Source: UBA6398 sp963644855
GTDB taxonomy: Bacteria; Bacteroidota; Bacteroidia; Bacteroidales; Bacteroidaceae
Assembly (NCBI GenBank): GCA_963644855.1
Contig: CAVIQL010000014.1
Location: 1 to 59,596 of the forward strand
Length of the DNA stretch: 59,596 nt
Direction: 5' to 3'
Position numbers and translations under genes: made by a program. Below, in pieces: positions 44,680 to 54,941 of the stretch. The first letter of the stretch is position 1. Every line of letters begins with the position of its first letter. The notes below the pieces were generated by a model, which saw only the letters and a list, made by a program, of their open reading frames with translations, was not told the origin of the DNA and made no database searches.

Positions 44680-45324
44680 ATGAGTAAACCAATCTTTGCA
44701 ATTTTGCGGGCATTGATAGCCCTTGTCATCGGATTTTTGCTTGCTTTCAATCCCGAAGAAGCAACCCAAATCATTGTAATACTTATAGGAGTGTTGTTCT
44801 TGCTAATAGGTATTGTTTCAGTAGTGTATAACATTAAAGCAGTGAAGAGTGTGAGTGCTACGGGACAAGCTATCAGCACTCAGTATCCGCTCACAAGTGT
44901 GGGCTGCATACTTTTCGGATTGGTGTTGTCGCTCATGCCGTCATCGTTTATAAAAGTTTCAATGTTTATTCTCGGCGCATTTCTTGTGCTTGCCGGTGCT
45001 TTTCAGATTGTAAACTTTAGATTGTGTTCCAAGACGGTTAAAACTCCCATGGCTTTCTATGTGGTTTCGGCAATAGTGATGCTCGCGGGTATATTTATCT
45101 TTGTCAATCCCATTGAGTCGGCGGCTCTGCCGGTGATAGTGCTTGGCGTTTCGTTTTTGGTGTATGGCTTGATGGAGGCTGTGCTTTCAATACAAGGCTA
45201 TATGGCTGTATGCAGAATTAGAAAAGCAGAAAAACTTGCTGCGCAGGCAGAAAAGGCTGCGGCATCGGCTGAGAGTGAAACCGCAACCGATTGCATTACA
45301 TTCGACAAGGATAGTGAAGCATAA
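44680..45324 (+). CDS. DUF308 (HdeD-like) membrane protein
   Basis: A 214-residue inner-membrane protein with about six hydrophobic segments in pairs, each pair like the DUF308 repeat found in the acid-resistance protein HdeD (ALIALVIGFLLAFNPEEATQ, LTSVGCILFGLVLSLMP, AIVMLAGIFIFVNPIESAAL). A cytoplasmic tail is rich in Ala, Glu and Lys (KAEKLAAQAEKAAASAE). Function is unknown; a stress role is only by analogy with HdeD. It is monocistronic and ends with a terminator. Confidence 0.83.
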   Translation: MSKPIFAILRALIALVIGFLLAFNPEEATQIIVILIGVLFLLIGIVSVVYNIKAVKSVSATGQAISTQYPLTSVGCILFGLVLSLMPSSFIKVSMFILGAFLVLAGAFQIVNFRLCSKTVKTPMAFYVVSAIVMLAGIFIFVNPIESAALPVIVLGVSFLVYGLMEAVLSIQGYMAVCRIRKAEKLAAQAEKAAASAESETATDCITFDKDSEA

Positions 45325-45387
45325 CCACGGGACGTGGCATAAAACTTAGGCATAAGAAGGTTGACGGAATGCCTTCGTATTAATACT

Positions 45388-45430
45388 GCATCAGAACTTT
45401 GCAAACGCAATTTCTGATGCAATTTTTCTT
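45388..45430 (+). terminator. Terminator after the DUF308 gene
   Basis: Stem TGCATCAGAA (45388-45397) with TTCTGATGCA (45412-45421), then ATTTTTCTT. Confidence 0.8.
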
Positions 45431-45440
45431 TGATAAAATG

Positions 45441-45525
45441 TGGTTTTTCTAATGTCAGATATTTTTTAAAAAAGGTCTGACATTATTTAAATAATATCCG
45501 ACATTATTTTTACGATATGCCGACA
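45441..45525. repeat. 21-bp word array, locus 10
   Basis: Words tcagat (45455), tctgac (45476), tccgac (45497) and tgccga (45518) are 21 bp apart. Spacers are TTTTTTAAAAAA, TTATTTAAATAA and ATTTTTACGA, opened by GGTTTTTCTAAT. The 45325-45630 gap otherwise holds a terminator and a promoter. Confidence 0.92.
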
Positions 45526-45604
45526 TGTTTTCATGGCAACATTTAGCGTGTATTTCAAAAGCTGCATTTCGGCATCGATAAGCTATCGGCATAAAACTTT
45601 TGCC

Positions 45605-45612
45605 TACCTTTG
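45605..45612 (+). promoter_or_regulatory. -7 element of the nitroreductase gene
   Basis: TACCTTTG followed by CC. The ATG at 45622 would be almost leaderless, so 45631 is the likelier start. Confidence 0.6.
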
Positions 45613-45630
45613 CCGTAAACTATGCTACGT

Positions 45631-46275
45631 ATGAAACTTGTAGATGCTATTCCTTTGCGCCATGCGGTGAGAAACTTTTTGCCCAAGCCTATCGAGACAG
45701 AAAAATTGGCTATCATTAACCGAGAAATTCGGGATATCTGTGCCGAACATCAGGTTTGTATGCGTCTACACACTGGCGAAAAAAATCTGTTTGCCAACAT
45801 GCTATCGTATTTCTGCAAGTTTCGCAACGTTAGAACGTTTATCGTGGTTCCGGCATGCGATCTCGAAAAAGCCGGATACTATGGCGAGCGAATTGTATTG
45901 CTTGCCCAAACATTGGGGCTCAACTCTTGTTGGGTGGGACAGACATACAATCGAAAAAGTATCACAAAGCAGTATGGCATAACGCCTGCAGCGGTGATTG
46001 CATTGGGATATGGCGCAAACCAAGGCAGACCTCACAAATCTAAAACCTATTCCGAGGTTTGCGACGTGGCAAATCCGCCGCTTTGGTTCAAACGTGGAGT
46101 GGACGCTGCCCTACTCGCTCCTACCGCTTTAAACAAACAGGATTTCAAGATTACACTTTCGGGAAACGAACCCGTTTTTACTTACGGCGATAGCAAGTTT
46201 GATGATTTGAATCTGGGTATAATTAAATGCCATTTCTATCTTGCCGCAGCCGAATACGGATACCAACAAAAATAA
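45631..46275 (+). CDS. Nitroreductase family flavoprotein
   Basis: A 214-residue protein of the nitroreductase superfamily (probably the TM1586-like two-lobe type). The N-terminus KLVDAIPLRHAVRNFLPKPI is the classic FMN-binding start. The middle has GYYGERIVLLAQTLGLNSCWVG and ALGYGANQG, and the end LLAPTALNKQDFKI is the second lobe. It would use NAD(P)H and FMN to reduce quinones or nitro compounds; the natural substrate is unknown. An upstream ATG at 45622 adds three residues. It ends in a hairpin shared with the convergent GH84 gene. Confidence 0.85.
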   Translation: MKLVDAIPLRHAVRNFLPKPIETEKLAIINREIRDICAEHQVCMRLHTGEKNLFANMLSYFCKFRNVRTFIVVPACDLEKAGYYGERIVLLAQTLGLNSCWVGQTYNRKSITKQYGITPAAVIALGYGANQGRPHKSKTYSEVCDVANPPLWFKRGVDAALLAPTALNKQDFKITLSGNEPVFTYGDSKFDDLNLGIIKCHFYLAAAEYGYQQK

Positions 46276-46310
46276 TAACCGTTCGCATACTCTGCAAACG
46301 GTTATTATCT
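46272..46310. terminator. Bidirectional terminator between nitroreductase and GH84
   Basis: Stem ATAATAACCGTT (46272-46283) with AACGGTTATTAT (46297-46308). T-runs lie on both sides, stronger for the minus strand. Confidence 0.75.
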
Positions 46311-46346
46311 ATATTTTTATCGCTCTGATTTTGGGGGAGCGGGCTT

Positions 46347-48302
46347 TTACTTTGCTTTTTCGAGCATATAGTCGATAAACGGAGTGATATATTTTTTGCC
46401 GAATTCCACATTGTATATTTGCTTGCCTATTCCGCCCCCCATACCTTCGAGTGCGAGCACGCTGAATGCGGGATCGGTTTTCAGAGTTTGGGCTTCGGCA
46501 GAAACTTCTTCGTAACGAGTTTTTCTTGAAGCATCACCGTTAGGCAGTTTAGCTACATCGATTAGTTTTATAGCCACATCGGCAGTTTTCTTCAGTTTCA
46601 AAATCCACGGGCGAATGTCGTCGAAGAAAAGTTTATGCGAAGGGGAAGGAGAATTCTGCAAACCTTCGAGCGTGGAGCAGTTGTCAACTACAGTTTGGAG
46701 CATTTCGCACAATTTTGCAGCATCACCGCCGTTTTTGTAAGACTCAATAAGCGCGCCAAGTTCTTCGGAATCGTTCACACGCAGGAAAGGAATGATTTTT
46801 TCGAGCGCAGGAGCGAATTTATCTCCCACAACGGCTGGCAGAGAAGCCTTCCAACTTTTCACAGAATTGAAAGCGCCGTTGTTCCAAGCGAAATCAGCCA
46901 CACTAAACAAGGGTATTTTGGCAATTTCTCCCTGCTGCATCGGGTTGCTAAGCAAAGAAGCGCAATTTTCAAGTTTCTTGGGCAAAGTGGAATTGTTTAT
47001 AATCGCCGGCATATCCACAAAATTCGAATACATATCGGCAGGGAATGTCCAGGCATCGGCATTGTCGTTGCAAGGATAGTTCCACCACCACGCAACTCCC
47101 CTTCCAAAATCGGTTTCAACCACTTTTAGATCTTCATTGTTGGGCACTGTCCAAACTTGTTGGCCTGTGATGTAAACCTGTGTCTTATGCGGAGTGTTTG
47201 ACAAGGCTTTATAGAAATTCGTGCGCGTTTCTGGTTTTTCCCAACCGTAAGCGTAGAGCTGCGGCACGAAATGCAGTGGTTTCAATGTATCAGCAGGCAC
47301 GGCGCCTTTGAAGTTCCATTTTTTGTCCATCGCATTCTGTAAATCCGTAAGGCGTTTTGCGTTGAGCGCAAGCGTAGGCGCATCAGTAGGAACGCCGACA
47401 TCGTCAACAAACACAGCGAACTGGCGCACACCAAGTTTGTGCATCAATTCAAACTTACCCATTATGCGGTCGATAACATTGTCGTTCTCTCCGGTGAAAG
47501 CCTGTCCCGGGTGGATTGCCCAAATAAAGTTTACTTTTGTCTCGGCTGAAACTTTGCAGATATCCTGCATGTTTTCTGCCGTAAAGCACCCCATTGATTT
47601 TTGTTCATCGGTAAGGGTTGAAGGATATGGCTTATCCCAATATTGAGAATGGTAAGCGTCGCTCTTGGCTCCATACATATATGAATTCATCTTATGACGC
47701 ATCATAAATCGAAGCAAATCTTTGGTTACCGGTACCGAATATGGCATACCATAATAACCTTCGATAACACCACGGTCTTTGATATCGGCATAATCGTATA
47801 TGTTTACGCACCCCAAATCCCCATATCCTTTGTCAAGCATCTGTTCCAGCGTAGCAAGGCCGAAGAAAGTGGCGTTGGTATTCTCGCCCAAGATTATTAG
47901 TCGCGCCAATCTGTTGTTTGAAGTGAGCGAAACTATATGGCGATCATACTTTGGAGTGGAAAACACATCGCGTTTCAGTCCGATTTTCTTAGCCAATTTA
48001 TCGGCAGCACCTTTTGAGCCGTTCACGCCAAGGTAGATTGCAGCGCAACCCTTTTGTGGTTTCTTTACAAACGTGGGAGTAAGTCCGTGTTCCCCCAATA
48101 CTTGAGTAAGGCGCGCTTTTGTGGGAGCATCGATGCCCTTTTCTATTATCACGCTAACGTTTTTGGTAAAGAAGCAACCAGAACTCAGCCATTCCATCTT
48201 ATGTGGAACGGGATAAATGTTGTAAAAATCCTGAGCAAAGGCACTCATGCCCATAGCCAAGAAGCATGCTACAAATATCTTGCGTAGGTTTTTGAGAGAC
48301 AT
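46347..48302 (-). CDS. GH84 beta-N-acetylglucosaminidase (O-GlcNAcase type), secreted
   Basis: A 651-residue exported hydrolase removing beta-linked GlcNAc by substrate-assisted catalysis, as in the well-known Bacteroides GH84 enzyme. Order: signal peptide (ending MSAFAQ), an alpha/beta GH20b/GH84 N-terminal domain (YNIYPVPHKMEW), and the barrel with DRGVIEGYYGMPYS. The catalytic pair Asp300-Asp301 lies in FAVFVDDVG, and VYITGQQVWTVPN and WWWNYPCND complete the sugar site. A helical C-terminal domain follows. It is monocistronic with its own promoter. It probably trims mucin or other host glycans. Confidence 0.94.
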   Translation of the reverse strand: MSLKNLRKIFVACFLAMGMSAFAQDFYNIYPVPHKMEWLSSGCFFTKNVSVIIEKGIDAPTKARLTQVLGEHGLTPTFVKKPQKGCAAIYLGVNGSKGAADKLAKKIGLKRDVFSTPKYDRHIVSLTSNNRLARLIILGENTNATFFGLATLEQMLDKGYGDLGCVNIYDYADIKDRGVIEGYYGMPYSVPVTKDLLRFMMRHKMNSYMYGAKSDAYHSQYWDKPYPSTLTDEQKSMGCFTAENMQDICKVSAETKVNFIWAIHPGQAFTGENDNVIDRIMGKFELMHKLGVRQFAVFVDDVGVPTDAPTLALNAKRLTDLQNAMDKKWNFKGAVPADTLKPLHFVPQLYAYGWEKPETRTNFYKALSNTPHKTQVYITGQQVWTVPNNEDLKVVETDFGRGVAWWWNYPCNDNADAWTFPADMYSNFVDMPAIINNSTLPKKLENCASLLSNPMQQGEIAKIPLFSVADFAWNNGAFNSVKSWKASLPAVVGDKFAPALEKIIPFLRVNDSEELGALIESYKNGGDAAKLCEMLQTVVDNCSTLEGLQNSPSPSHKLFFDDIRPWILKLKKTADVAIKLIDVAKLPNGDASRKTRYEEVSAEAQTLKTDPAFSVLALEGMGGGIGKQIYNVEFGKKYITPFIDYMLEKAK

Positions 48303-48331
48303 ATTATATTATTTGATGATTATTTCAATTG

Positions 48332-48339
48332 CAAATATA
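48332..48339 (-). promoter_or_regulatory. -7 element of the GH84 gene
   Basis: Minus-strand TATATTTG followed by C, 30 bases before the ATG. Confidence 0.55.
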
Positions 48340-48428
48340 GCTAAATGAAACGAATTGAGGTCATAAAGGCTCGTTTCTTCGCGCAAGTAGCATGTTTTCG
48401 GTCTCGCATCAGTTGTAGTAAAACCACA

Positions 48429-48515
48429 TGCGGACTTCGTAAAAATTCCAAGGCATCTAATTTAAATTACATGGCTTGGAATTTAAATTAGATCAGACGG
48501 AGTTTTTACGATATT
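48429..48515. repeat. 21-bp word array, locus 11 (TTCCAAGG type)
   Basis: Words gcggac (48430), aggcat (48451), tggctt (48472) and tcagac (48493) are 21 bp apart, with spacers TCGTAAAAA, TTTAAA and TTTAAA and a closing AGTTTTTACGA. The 48303-48607 gap otherwise has the GH84 promoter and the cdsA terminator. Confidence 0.9.
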
Positions 48516-48546
48516 CCATATCCGAAAAACGGCTACCGCAACAAAA

Positions 48547-48582
48547 CAAAAACCGCCATATTCCGAAACGAAACATGACGGT
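48547..48582 (-). terminator. Terminator of rsfS-ftsH-cdsA
   Basis: Minus-strand stem ACCGTCAT with ATGGCGGT (one G-U pair), then TTTTGTTTTG. Confidence 0.7.
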
Positions 48583-48607
48583 CGCTATAGTTTTATTTCT
48601 AATATTG

Positions 48608-49453
48608 CTACATCATTTCAAGCGTATAGAAATATAATACCACACACGGAATGGCAAGTAGCGAACTATCGAAACGATCGAGCGCACCTCCGTGTCCTGG
48701 CAAGAAGTTACCGCTATCTTTCACGCCAAGCGTGCGTTTTATTTGGCTTTCCACCAAATCGCCCCACGTTCCAAATACTACTACAACCAATGCCATGCCT
48801 ATCCATTTGAGCAACGGCATTGACGGAAAGAAATGTGCAAAAACCAACGACGCAACAACTGTGAGCAATCCGCCACCAATGCTACCCACCCACGACTTGT
48901 GGGGACTTATTGACGGGAACAACTTAGCATGAAAATACTTCTGCAATGTAGAACCAAAGCAATAAGCACCCATATCATTGGTCCAAAGAAAGACCATTAC
49001 CGCAAGCGGATAGGCGTAGACATAGGAAATGCTGCTATAAAACGGATTTACGCGAAACGCAAGCACATTGATGAGCGAAACAGGCAGAGCTATATATAAT
49101 TGCGACGCAAAAGCAAACGCCCAATTCTCGAGCGGATTATTACGATGAAAGTATAATTCGCTAATCAAAAGGTAAACCGTGGTAAGAATATAGGGCACAA
49201 ATATCATTGAGCCTACTGCCTCGGTATTGAAAGCCATTACCGCAAGAAACAAATACACCGCCGCCACAGTGCTAATCATTCTGTTGACGTGGATACCCTT
49301 TTGGAGATTTACAAGAGTGCAAAATTCCCACACGCAAACGGCAGAAATTACCGCAAAAAGCACTACAAACGAAACTGCACTGCATACTATTGAAGCTACA
49401 ATGACTATCGCAAAAACGATGCCCGATATCGTGCGTGTTACAAGATTGCTCAT
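48608..49453 (-). CDS. cdsA: Phosphatidate cytidylyltransferase
   Basis: Makes CDP-diacylglycerol from phosphatidate and CTP, the branch point for bacterial phospholipids. The 281-residue inner-membrane protein has about eight hydrophobic segments. Its C-terminus carries the full CdsA signature SQIKRTLGVKDSGNFLPGHG followed by GALDRFDS. It starts five bases after ftsH and ends the rsfS-ftsH-cdsA operon, an arrangement common in Bacteroidota. Confidence 0.96.
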   Translation of the reverse strand: MSNLVTRTISGIVFAIVIVASIVCSAVSFVVLFAVISAVCVWEFCTLVNLQKGIHVNRMISTVAAVYLFLAVMAFNTEAVGSMIFVPYILTTVYLLISELYFHRNNPLENWAFAFASQLYIALPVSLINVLAFRVNPFYSSISYVYAYPLAVMVFLWTNDMGAYCFGSTLQKYFHAKLFPSISPHKSWVGSIGGGLLTVVASLVFAHFFPSMPLLKWIGMALVVVVFGTWGDLVESQIKRTLGVKDSGNFLPGHGGALDRFDSSLLAIPCVVLYFYTLEMM

Positions 49454-49458
49454 GACTT

Positions 49459-51474
<2,016 letters not shown>

Positions 51475-51479
51475 GATAT

Positions 51480-51839
51480 TTATTCGATGTCTGGAATGGA
51501 GGATAATTCGGCATCAGCCCAAAGGTGTTCCAAATCATAGAACTCGCGTTCGATAGGCTGGAATATATGTACGAATATATCTCCGTAATCCATCACAATC
51601 CACACTCCGTTTTCGAGACCGGATACCGAAAATGGCTTTGTGCTGCAATTTTCACGCAATTTATCTCCTATTGATTTGGCTATGGCTGTGGTTTGGTTCG
51701 AAGAATTTGCCTGACATATCACGAAATAATTGCAAGGACTGCTTTCTATTTCGTTAAGGTCGGCCACAACTATTCCACTTCCCTTTTTATCCTGGATTCC
51801 ATCAATGATGTTCTTAAGTATTTCTTTTGTATTGTCCAT
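51480..51839 (-). CDS. rsfS: Ribosome silencing factor RsfS
   Basis: Binds L14 and blocks joining of ribosomal subunits during starvation. The 119-residue protein shows the family core GSGIVVADLNEIESSPCNYFVIC with Asn and Ser residues, and GLENGVWIVMDYGDIFVHIF near the end. It is the first gene of the rsfS-ftsH-cdsA operon, with a -7 element 17 bases before its ATG. The identification is secure. Confidence 0.95.
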   Translation of the reverse strand: MDNTKEILKNIIDGIQDKKGSGIVVADLNEIESSPCNYFVICQANSSNQTTAIAKSIGDKLRENCSTKPFSVSGLENGVWIVMDYGDIFVHIFQPIEREFYDLEHLWADAELSSIPDIE

Positions 51840-51856
51840 CTATATAAGTTTGGCTG

Positions 51857-51864
51857 CAAAGGTA
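51857..51864 (-). promoter_or_regulatory. -7 element of rsfS-ftsH-cdsA
   Basis: Minus-strand TACCTTTG followed by C, with a TTG 18 bases upstream; the ATG is 17 bases downstream. Confidence 0.65.
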
Positions 51865-51958
51865 GGCGTTTTTGTGGATATACAATCTTGAAAGCCCTTA
51901 AATATTGTTTCATACGCGCGTGGAATAAAATAATTTGCGAGAAAAAGCGGCTTAAATT

Positions 51959-51988
51959 TTGTGGTTTCAAATAAAGAATTTAATTTTG
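51959..51988 (+). promoter_or_regulatory. Promoter of tRNA-Gln
   Basis: TTG (51959-51961), 19 bases, TAATTTTG (51981-51988): full -33/-7 pair, 31 bases before the tRNA. Confidence 0.65.
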
Positions 51989-52019
51989 CAATCGAATTCG
52001 GGACGAGTTCAATACTGTT

Positions 52020-52090
52020 TGGGATATGGTGTAATGGTAACACTGCAGATTCTGGTCCTGCCTTTCCTGGTTCGAGTCCGGGTATCCCAA
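52020..52090 (+). tRNA. tRNA-Gln (anticodon CTG)
   Basis: Acceptor TGGGATA (52020-52026) pairs with TATCCCA (52083-52089); discriminator A. Anticodon arm GCAGA-TTCTGGT-CCTGC places CTG at 52052-52054; the innermost stem pair is an A-C mismatch. T arm CCTGG-TTCGAGT-CCGGG has one G-U pair. CCA is not encoded. Confidence 0.92.
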
Positions 52091-52094
52091 CAAT

Positions 52095-52135
52095 AAAACG
52101 CCTGCTGAAAAAACTTCAGCGGGCGTTTTATTTTA
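52095..52135 (+). terminator. Terminator of tRNA-Gln
   Basis: Stem AAAACGCCTGCTGAA (52095-52109) with TTCAGCGGGCGTTTT (52115-52129, one G-U pair), then ATTTTAC. Confidence 0.88.
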
Positions 52136-52175
52136 CAAACAGGTTATCCAAAAACGTAAACAAAACATCAACAAT

Positions 52176-52646
52176 ATGACTATTAGAATGGCGGAGCGCA
52201 AAGACGTTCCTTTGATTTTGAGTTTCATTAAAGGCATTGCCAAATATGAGAAGATGGAAAACGAGGTGCTTGCCACCGAAAGCATGCTTGACGAATGGTT
52301 GTTTGAAAAGCATGTGGCAGAAGTGGTGTTTGCTGTTGAGGAGAACAAAGAGGTAGGGTTTGCACTTTATTTCCACAATTATTCCACTTTTGTGGGCAAG
52401 GCGGGGCTTTATCTCGAAGATCTTTATGTTTATCCCGAATATCGCGGCAAGGGTTACGGCAAAGCGCTTTTCTTGCATTTGGCAAAAACGGCAGTGGAGC
52501 GTGGTTGCGGAAGAATGGAATGGGTTTGTCTGAATTGGAACCAACCAAGCATCAACTTTTACCGCTCCATGGGAGCCGTATCTTTGGACGAATGGAAGAC
52601 ATATCGTTTGACGGAAGACAAGTTGCAAAAGTTGGCAGAAATCTGA
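52176..52646 (+). CDS. GNAT family N-acetyltransferase
   Basis: A 156-residue acetyl-CoA-dependent acyltransferase. IRMAERKDVPLILSFIKGIA is the N-terminal strand-helix, LYLEDLYVYPEYRGKGYGKA the acetyl-CoA loop (R-G-K-G-Y-G), and NQPSINFYRSMGA the C-terminal motif. It resembles the diamine (spermidine) acetyltransferase subgroup, as GLYLEDLYV is typical there, but the substrate is not proven. It follows tRNA-Gln by 85 bases beyond a terminator, so it should have its own promoter, which I could not place with confidence. Confidence 0.9.
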   Translation: MTIRMAERKDVPLILSFIKGIAKYEKMENEVLATESMLDEWLFEKHVAEVVFAVEENKEVGFALYFHNYSTFVGKAGLYLEDLYVYPEYRGKGYGKALFLHLAKTAVERGCGRMEWVCLNWNQPSINFYRSMGAVSLDEWKTYRLTEDKLQKLAEI

Positions 52647-52664
52647 AACGTATAATTCCTACGT

Positions 52665-52698
52665 AAAGGCTTTGCAATCAGCGCAAAGCCTTTTTTAT
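52665..52698 (+). terminator. Terminator after the GNAT gene
   Basis: Perfect stem AAAGGCTTTGC (52665-52675) with GCAAAGCCTTT (52683-52693), then TTTATTT. Confidence 0.88.
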
Positions 52699-52721
52699 TT
52701 CCACACAATGTCTAATGCTCC

Positions 52722-52794
52722 AAATAATATCGGTTATTGTTTAAAAAATATCGGTTATTGTTTAAAAAATAACCGATATTATTTTTCGAAATCA
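52722..52794. repeat. 21-bp word array, locus 12
   Basis: Words tcggtt (52730), tcggtt (52751) and accgat (52772) are 21 bp apart; spacers are ATTGTTTAAAAAATA twice, closed by ATTTTTCGA. The last two words face each other. It lies between convergent genes; the rest of 52647-52976 holds two terminators. Confidence 0.9.
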
Positions 52795-52900
52795 GCATAT
52801 GGTTTTTACAAGCCGAATTACGTTGCGATTTTCTCCCCAAAACATACGTTCAAGATTGGTTGCTTCGCTCTCTTTTAGCCACCCAAACTACACAACAAAC

Positions 52901-52936
52901 AAGGCTGCCTCTTCGATGTTTGAAGAGACAGCCTCG
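52901..52936 (-). terminator. Terminator of the decarboxylase operon
   Basis: Minus-strand stem GGCTGTCTCTTC with GAAGAGGCAGCC (one G-U pair), loop AAACATC, then TTGTTTGTT. Confidence 0.75.
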
Positions 52937-52976
52937 TTGAATATTATGATTTCTATCCTATGAAACCTAAGTTTTA

Positions 52977-54134
52977 TCAGTTCAAGAATCCGAGCAACAC
53001 GCCCGCAGCTACAGCCGAGCCTATCACACCTGCAACATTCGGTCCCATAGCGTGCATCAGCAAATAGTTGCTACTATCGTATTTAAGTCCCAACTGGTTT
53101 GAAATACGTGCACTCATCGGCACAGCCGAAACGCCTGCATTTCCGATAAGAGGGTTTACTTTGTTGCCCTTGCTTAGGAATAAGTTCATGAATTTCACGA
53201 ACAAAATGCCCGAAGACGATGCAATGATGAACGAGAGCGCACCAAGGATGAAAATAAAGATGGTATCACGCGTAAGAAATACGCTTGCTTGCGTAGAACA
53301 ACCCACCGTGAGGCCAAGAAGCATTACAATGATGTCGTTCAATGCACTTCCCGCAGTTTTAGCAAGGCGAGTAGTCTTTGTACTCTCCTTCAAAAGATTT
53401 CCAAAGAACAACATTCCCAACAACGGAAGCCCCGAAGGCACAATAAAAGTGGTAAGCAACAAACCTACAATCGGGAAAATAATTCTTTCGGTCTGCGAAA
53501 CTTGGCGCGCAGGCTTCATGCGAATCACACGCTCTTTCTTCGTGGTAAGCAAACGCATCAATGGCGGCTGAATAACAGGCACAAGCGCCATATAAGAGTA
53601 TGCACACACAGCAATAGCCCCCATAAGATTTGGCGAAAGCTTCGATGACAAGAAAATAGCCGTAGGACCATCGGCGCCACCTATTATCGCAATTCCAGCA
53701 GCCTGGTTAGGCTCAAAGCCCAACACTAATGCCAACATGTAAGCCCCGAATATTCCGAACTGCGCCGCACCACCAATCAACAACAACTTGGGATTGGCAA
53801 TCAATGCGGTAAAGTCGGTCATCGCGCCTATACCTAAAAATATTAGCGGAGGATACCAGCCGTCTTTCACACCGGAATAAAAGAAATTCAATACGGAATT
53901 GTCTTCATACAATCCTATCTCCAATCCGGCAGCCTTGAAAGGAATATTGCCAAGAATAATTCCCAAACCAATAGGAATCAACAACAGCGGCTCAAAGTCC
54001 TTTTTAATGGCGAGCCAAATAAATATTATTCCCACCAAAATCATTATAAGATTTTGGTAAGAGGCACAGGCAACTCCCGTGTAGGTCAGGAAGTCGTTAA
54101 ACTTCGTGGACAGAAAGAGCCAAAACTCGTTCAT
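52977..54134 (-). CDS. mmdB: Na+-translocating decarboxylase beta subunit (OadB/MmdB)
   Basis: The membrane subunit that couples decarboxylation of a carboxybiotin group to Na+ export. The 385-residue protein has about nine membrane segments and the conserved beta-subunit stretches FLGIGAMTDFTALIANPKLL, GIIGGADGPTAIFLSSKL-type (AIIGGADGPTAIFLSS, with the Na+-site Asp) and NPLIGNAGVSAVPMSAR. It is the last gene of the operon, 13 bases after the biotin carrier gene. The beta subunits of oxaloacetate and methylmalonyl-CoA decarboxylases are alike; the acyl-CoA carboxyltransferase gene in the operon supports the methylmalonyl form. Confidence 0.92.
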   Translation of the reverse strand: MNEFWLFLSTKFNDFLTYTGVACASYQNLIMILVGIIFIWLAIKKDFEPLLLIPIGLGIILGNIPFKAAGLEIGLYEDNSVLNFFYSGVKDGWYPPLIFLGIGAMTDFTALIANPKLLLIGGAAQFGIFGAYMLALVLGFEPNQAAGIAIIGGADGPTAIFLSSKLSPNLMGAIAVCAYSYMALVPVIQPPLMRLLTTKKERVIRMKPARQVSQTERIIFPIVGLLLTTFIVPSGLPLLGMLFFGNLLKESTKTTRLAKTAGSALNDIIVMLLGLTVGCSTQASVFLTRDTIFIFILGALSFIIASSSGILFVKFMNLFLSKGNKVNPLIGNAGVSAVPMSARISNQLGLKYDSSNYLLMHAMGPNVAGVIGSAVAAGVLLGFLN

Positions 54135-54147
54135 TCCTCCGAAAATA

Positions 54148-54621
54148 TTATCCTACGGTAATAAGAGTAGCGCCCTCCATAACAGAGTCGCCTTTGTTTA
54201 CAACGATAGAAGTAACAGTTCCGTCGCTTTCGGCATTGATGTTATTCTGCATCTTCATAGCTTCAAGCACAACCACGGTCTGACCTTTCTTTACAGCATC
54301 GCCAACAGCAACTTTCACCTCGGTAACCACACCAGGCAGAGGAGCCTTAACAGGAGTGCCCTTTCCAGGAGCAGAAGAGACAGCAGCGGCAGCAGGTTTG
54401 CTTGCAGCAGGAGCAGGAGCGGCAGTCTTTGCCGGAACTGCGGGAGCATCAGCAACAGCTGCGGCAACACCGCTAATAGTTGCGAGACCTTCGCCAGCTT
54501 CTCCTTCAACCTCTACATCATAACTTACGCCGTTAACAGTAACTTTGGCATTTTTGCCTTTAATCTCATCGATAGCCACGTCGTAGGACTTTCCGTTTAC
54601 GCGGTATTTGTATTGTTTCAT
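54148..54621 (-). CDS. mmdC: Biotin carboxyl carrier subunit of the decarboxylase
   Basis: Carries biotin between the carboxyltransferase and the membrane subunit. The 157-residue protein has an N-terminal domain (KQYKYRVNGKSYDVAIDEIK), an Ala/Pro-rich flexible linker (about residues 70-85, APAVPAKTAAPAPAA) and the biotinyl domain with EAMKM, Lys123 being the biotin site. The ATG at 54621 is chosen; the in-frame region upstream would overlap the preceding gene. It is 13 bases before mmdB and 23 bases after the small OadG-like gene. Confidence 0.92.
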   Translation of the reverse strand: MKQYKYRVNGKSYDVAIDEIKGKNAKVTVNGVSYDVEVEGEAGEGLATISGVAAAVADAPAVPAKTAAPAPAASKPAAAAVSSAPGKGTPVKAPLPGVVTEVKVAVGDAVKKGQTVVVLEAMKMQNNINAESDGTVTSIVVNKGDSVMEGATLITVG

Positions 54622-54644
54622 CTCTTTATTGTTTGTTTCGATTG

Positions 54645-54917
54645 TTAGTCTTTTGATATTGTATTGAAATGGAATTCGGGGGCATTCCAACGCGATGCTT
54701 TCGGGCTGATAGTAATTATTCCCGTTTCGTCATCGTGTACAATTTCGTTGATGGCAGTATCTACGGCGAGCGCCATTGCTGCGATTGCCTCTTCTTCGCA
54801 TCCTTCGGGAAGCGAAAGTTCATTACCTTCAACGCATATCGCAGATATTGCACCCGCTTTCTCGTCTACGCTGATGGTAAGAGTGCCTTCGTTCAGTTTA
54901 TAATTGTATATTCTCAT
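54645..54917 (-). CDS. Small protein resembling the OadG C-terminal domain
   Basis: A 90-residue soluble acidic protein of the decarboxylase operon with no signal peptide. Its C-terminal half (EEEAIAAMALAVDTAINEI, then HDDETGIITI and a Trp) matches the end of the neighbouring OadG-like protein (VVAVISMALRKALYDLHDNE, then SGVLTI and a Trp) in order and spacing. I therefore read it as a free-standing copy of that cytoplasmic domain. It lies 24 bases after the OadG gene. It may help the subunits assemble; this is inference. Confidence 0.75.
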   Translation of the reverse strand: MRIYNYKLNEGTLTISVDEKAGAISAICVEGNELSLPEGCEEEAIAAMALAVDTAINEIVHDDETGIITISPKASRWNAPEFHFNTISKD

Positions 54918-54941
54918 CTTACATTATAGAATTTTCGTTTA

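Noticed and set aside
52045..52061. tRNA-Gln as a pseudo-tRNA because of an A-C mismatch in the anticodon stem
   Set aside because: All other stems pair well, and it has a full promoter and terminator. One mismatch at the loop end is tolerable.
52672..52878. A 68-codon frame through array locus 12
   Set aside because: Seven-residue periodic text (NIGYCLKNIGYCLKN) is simply the 21-bp array translated.
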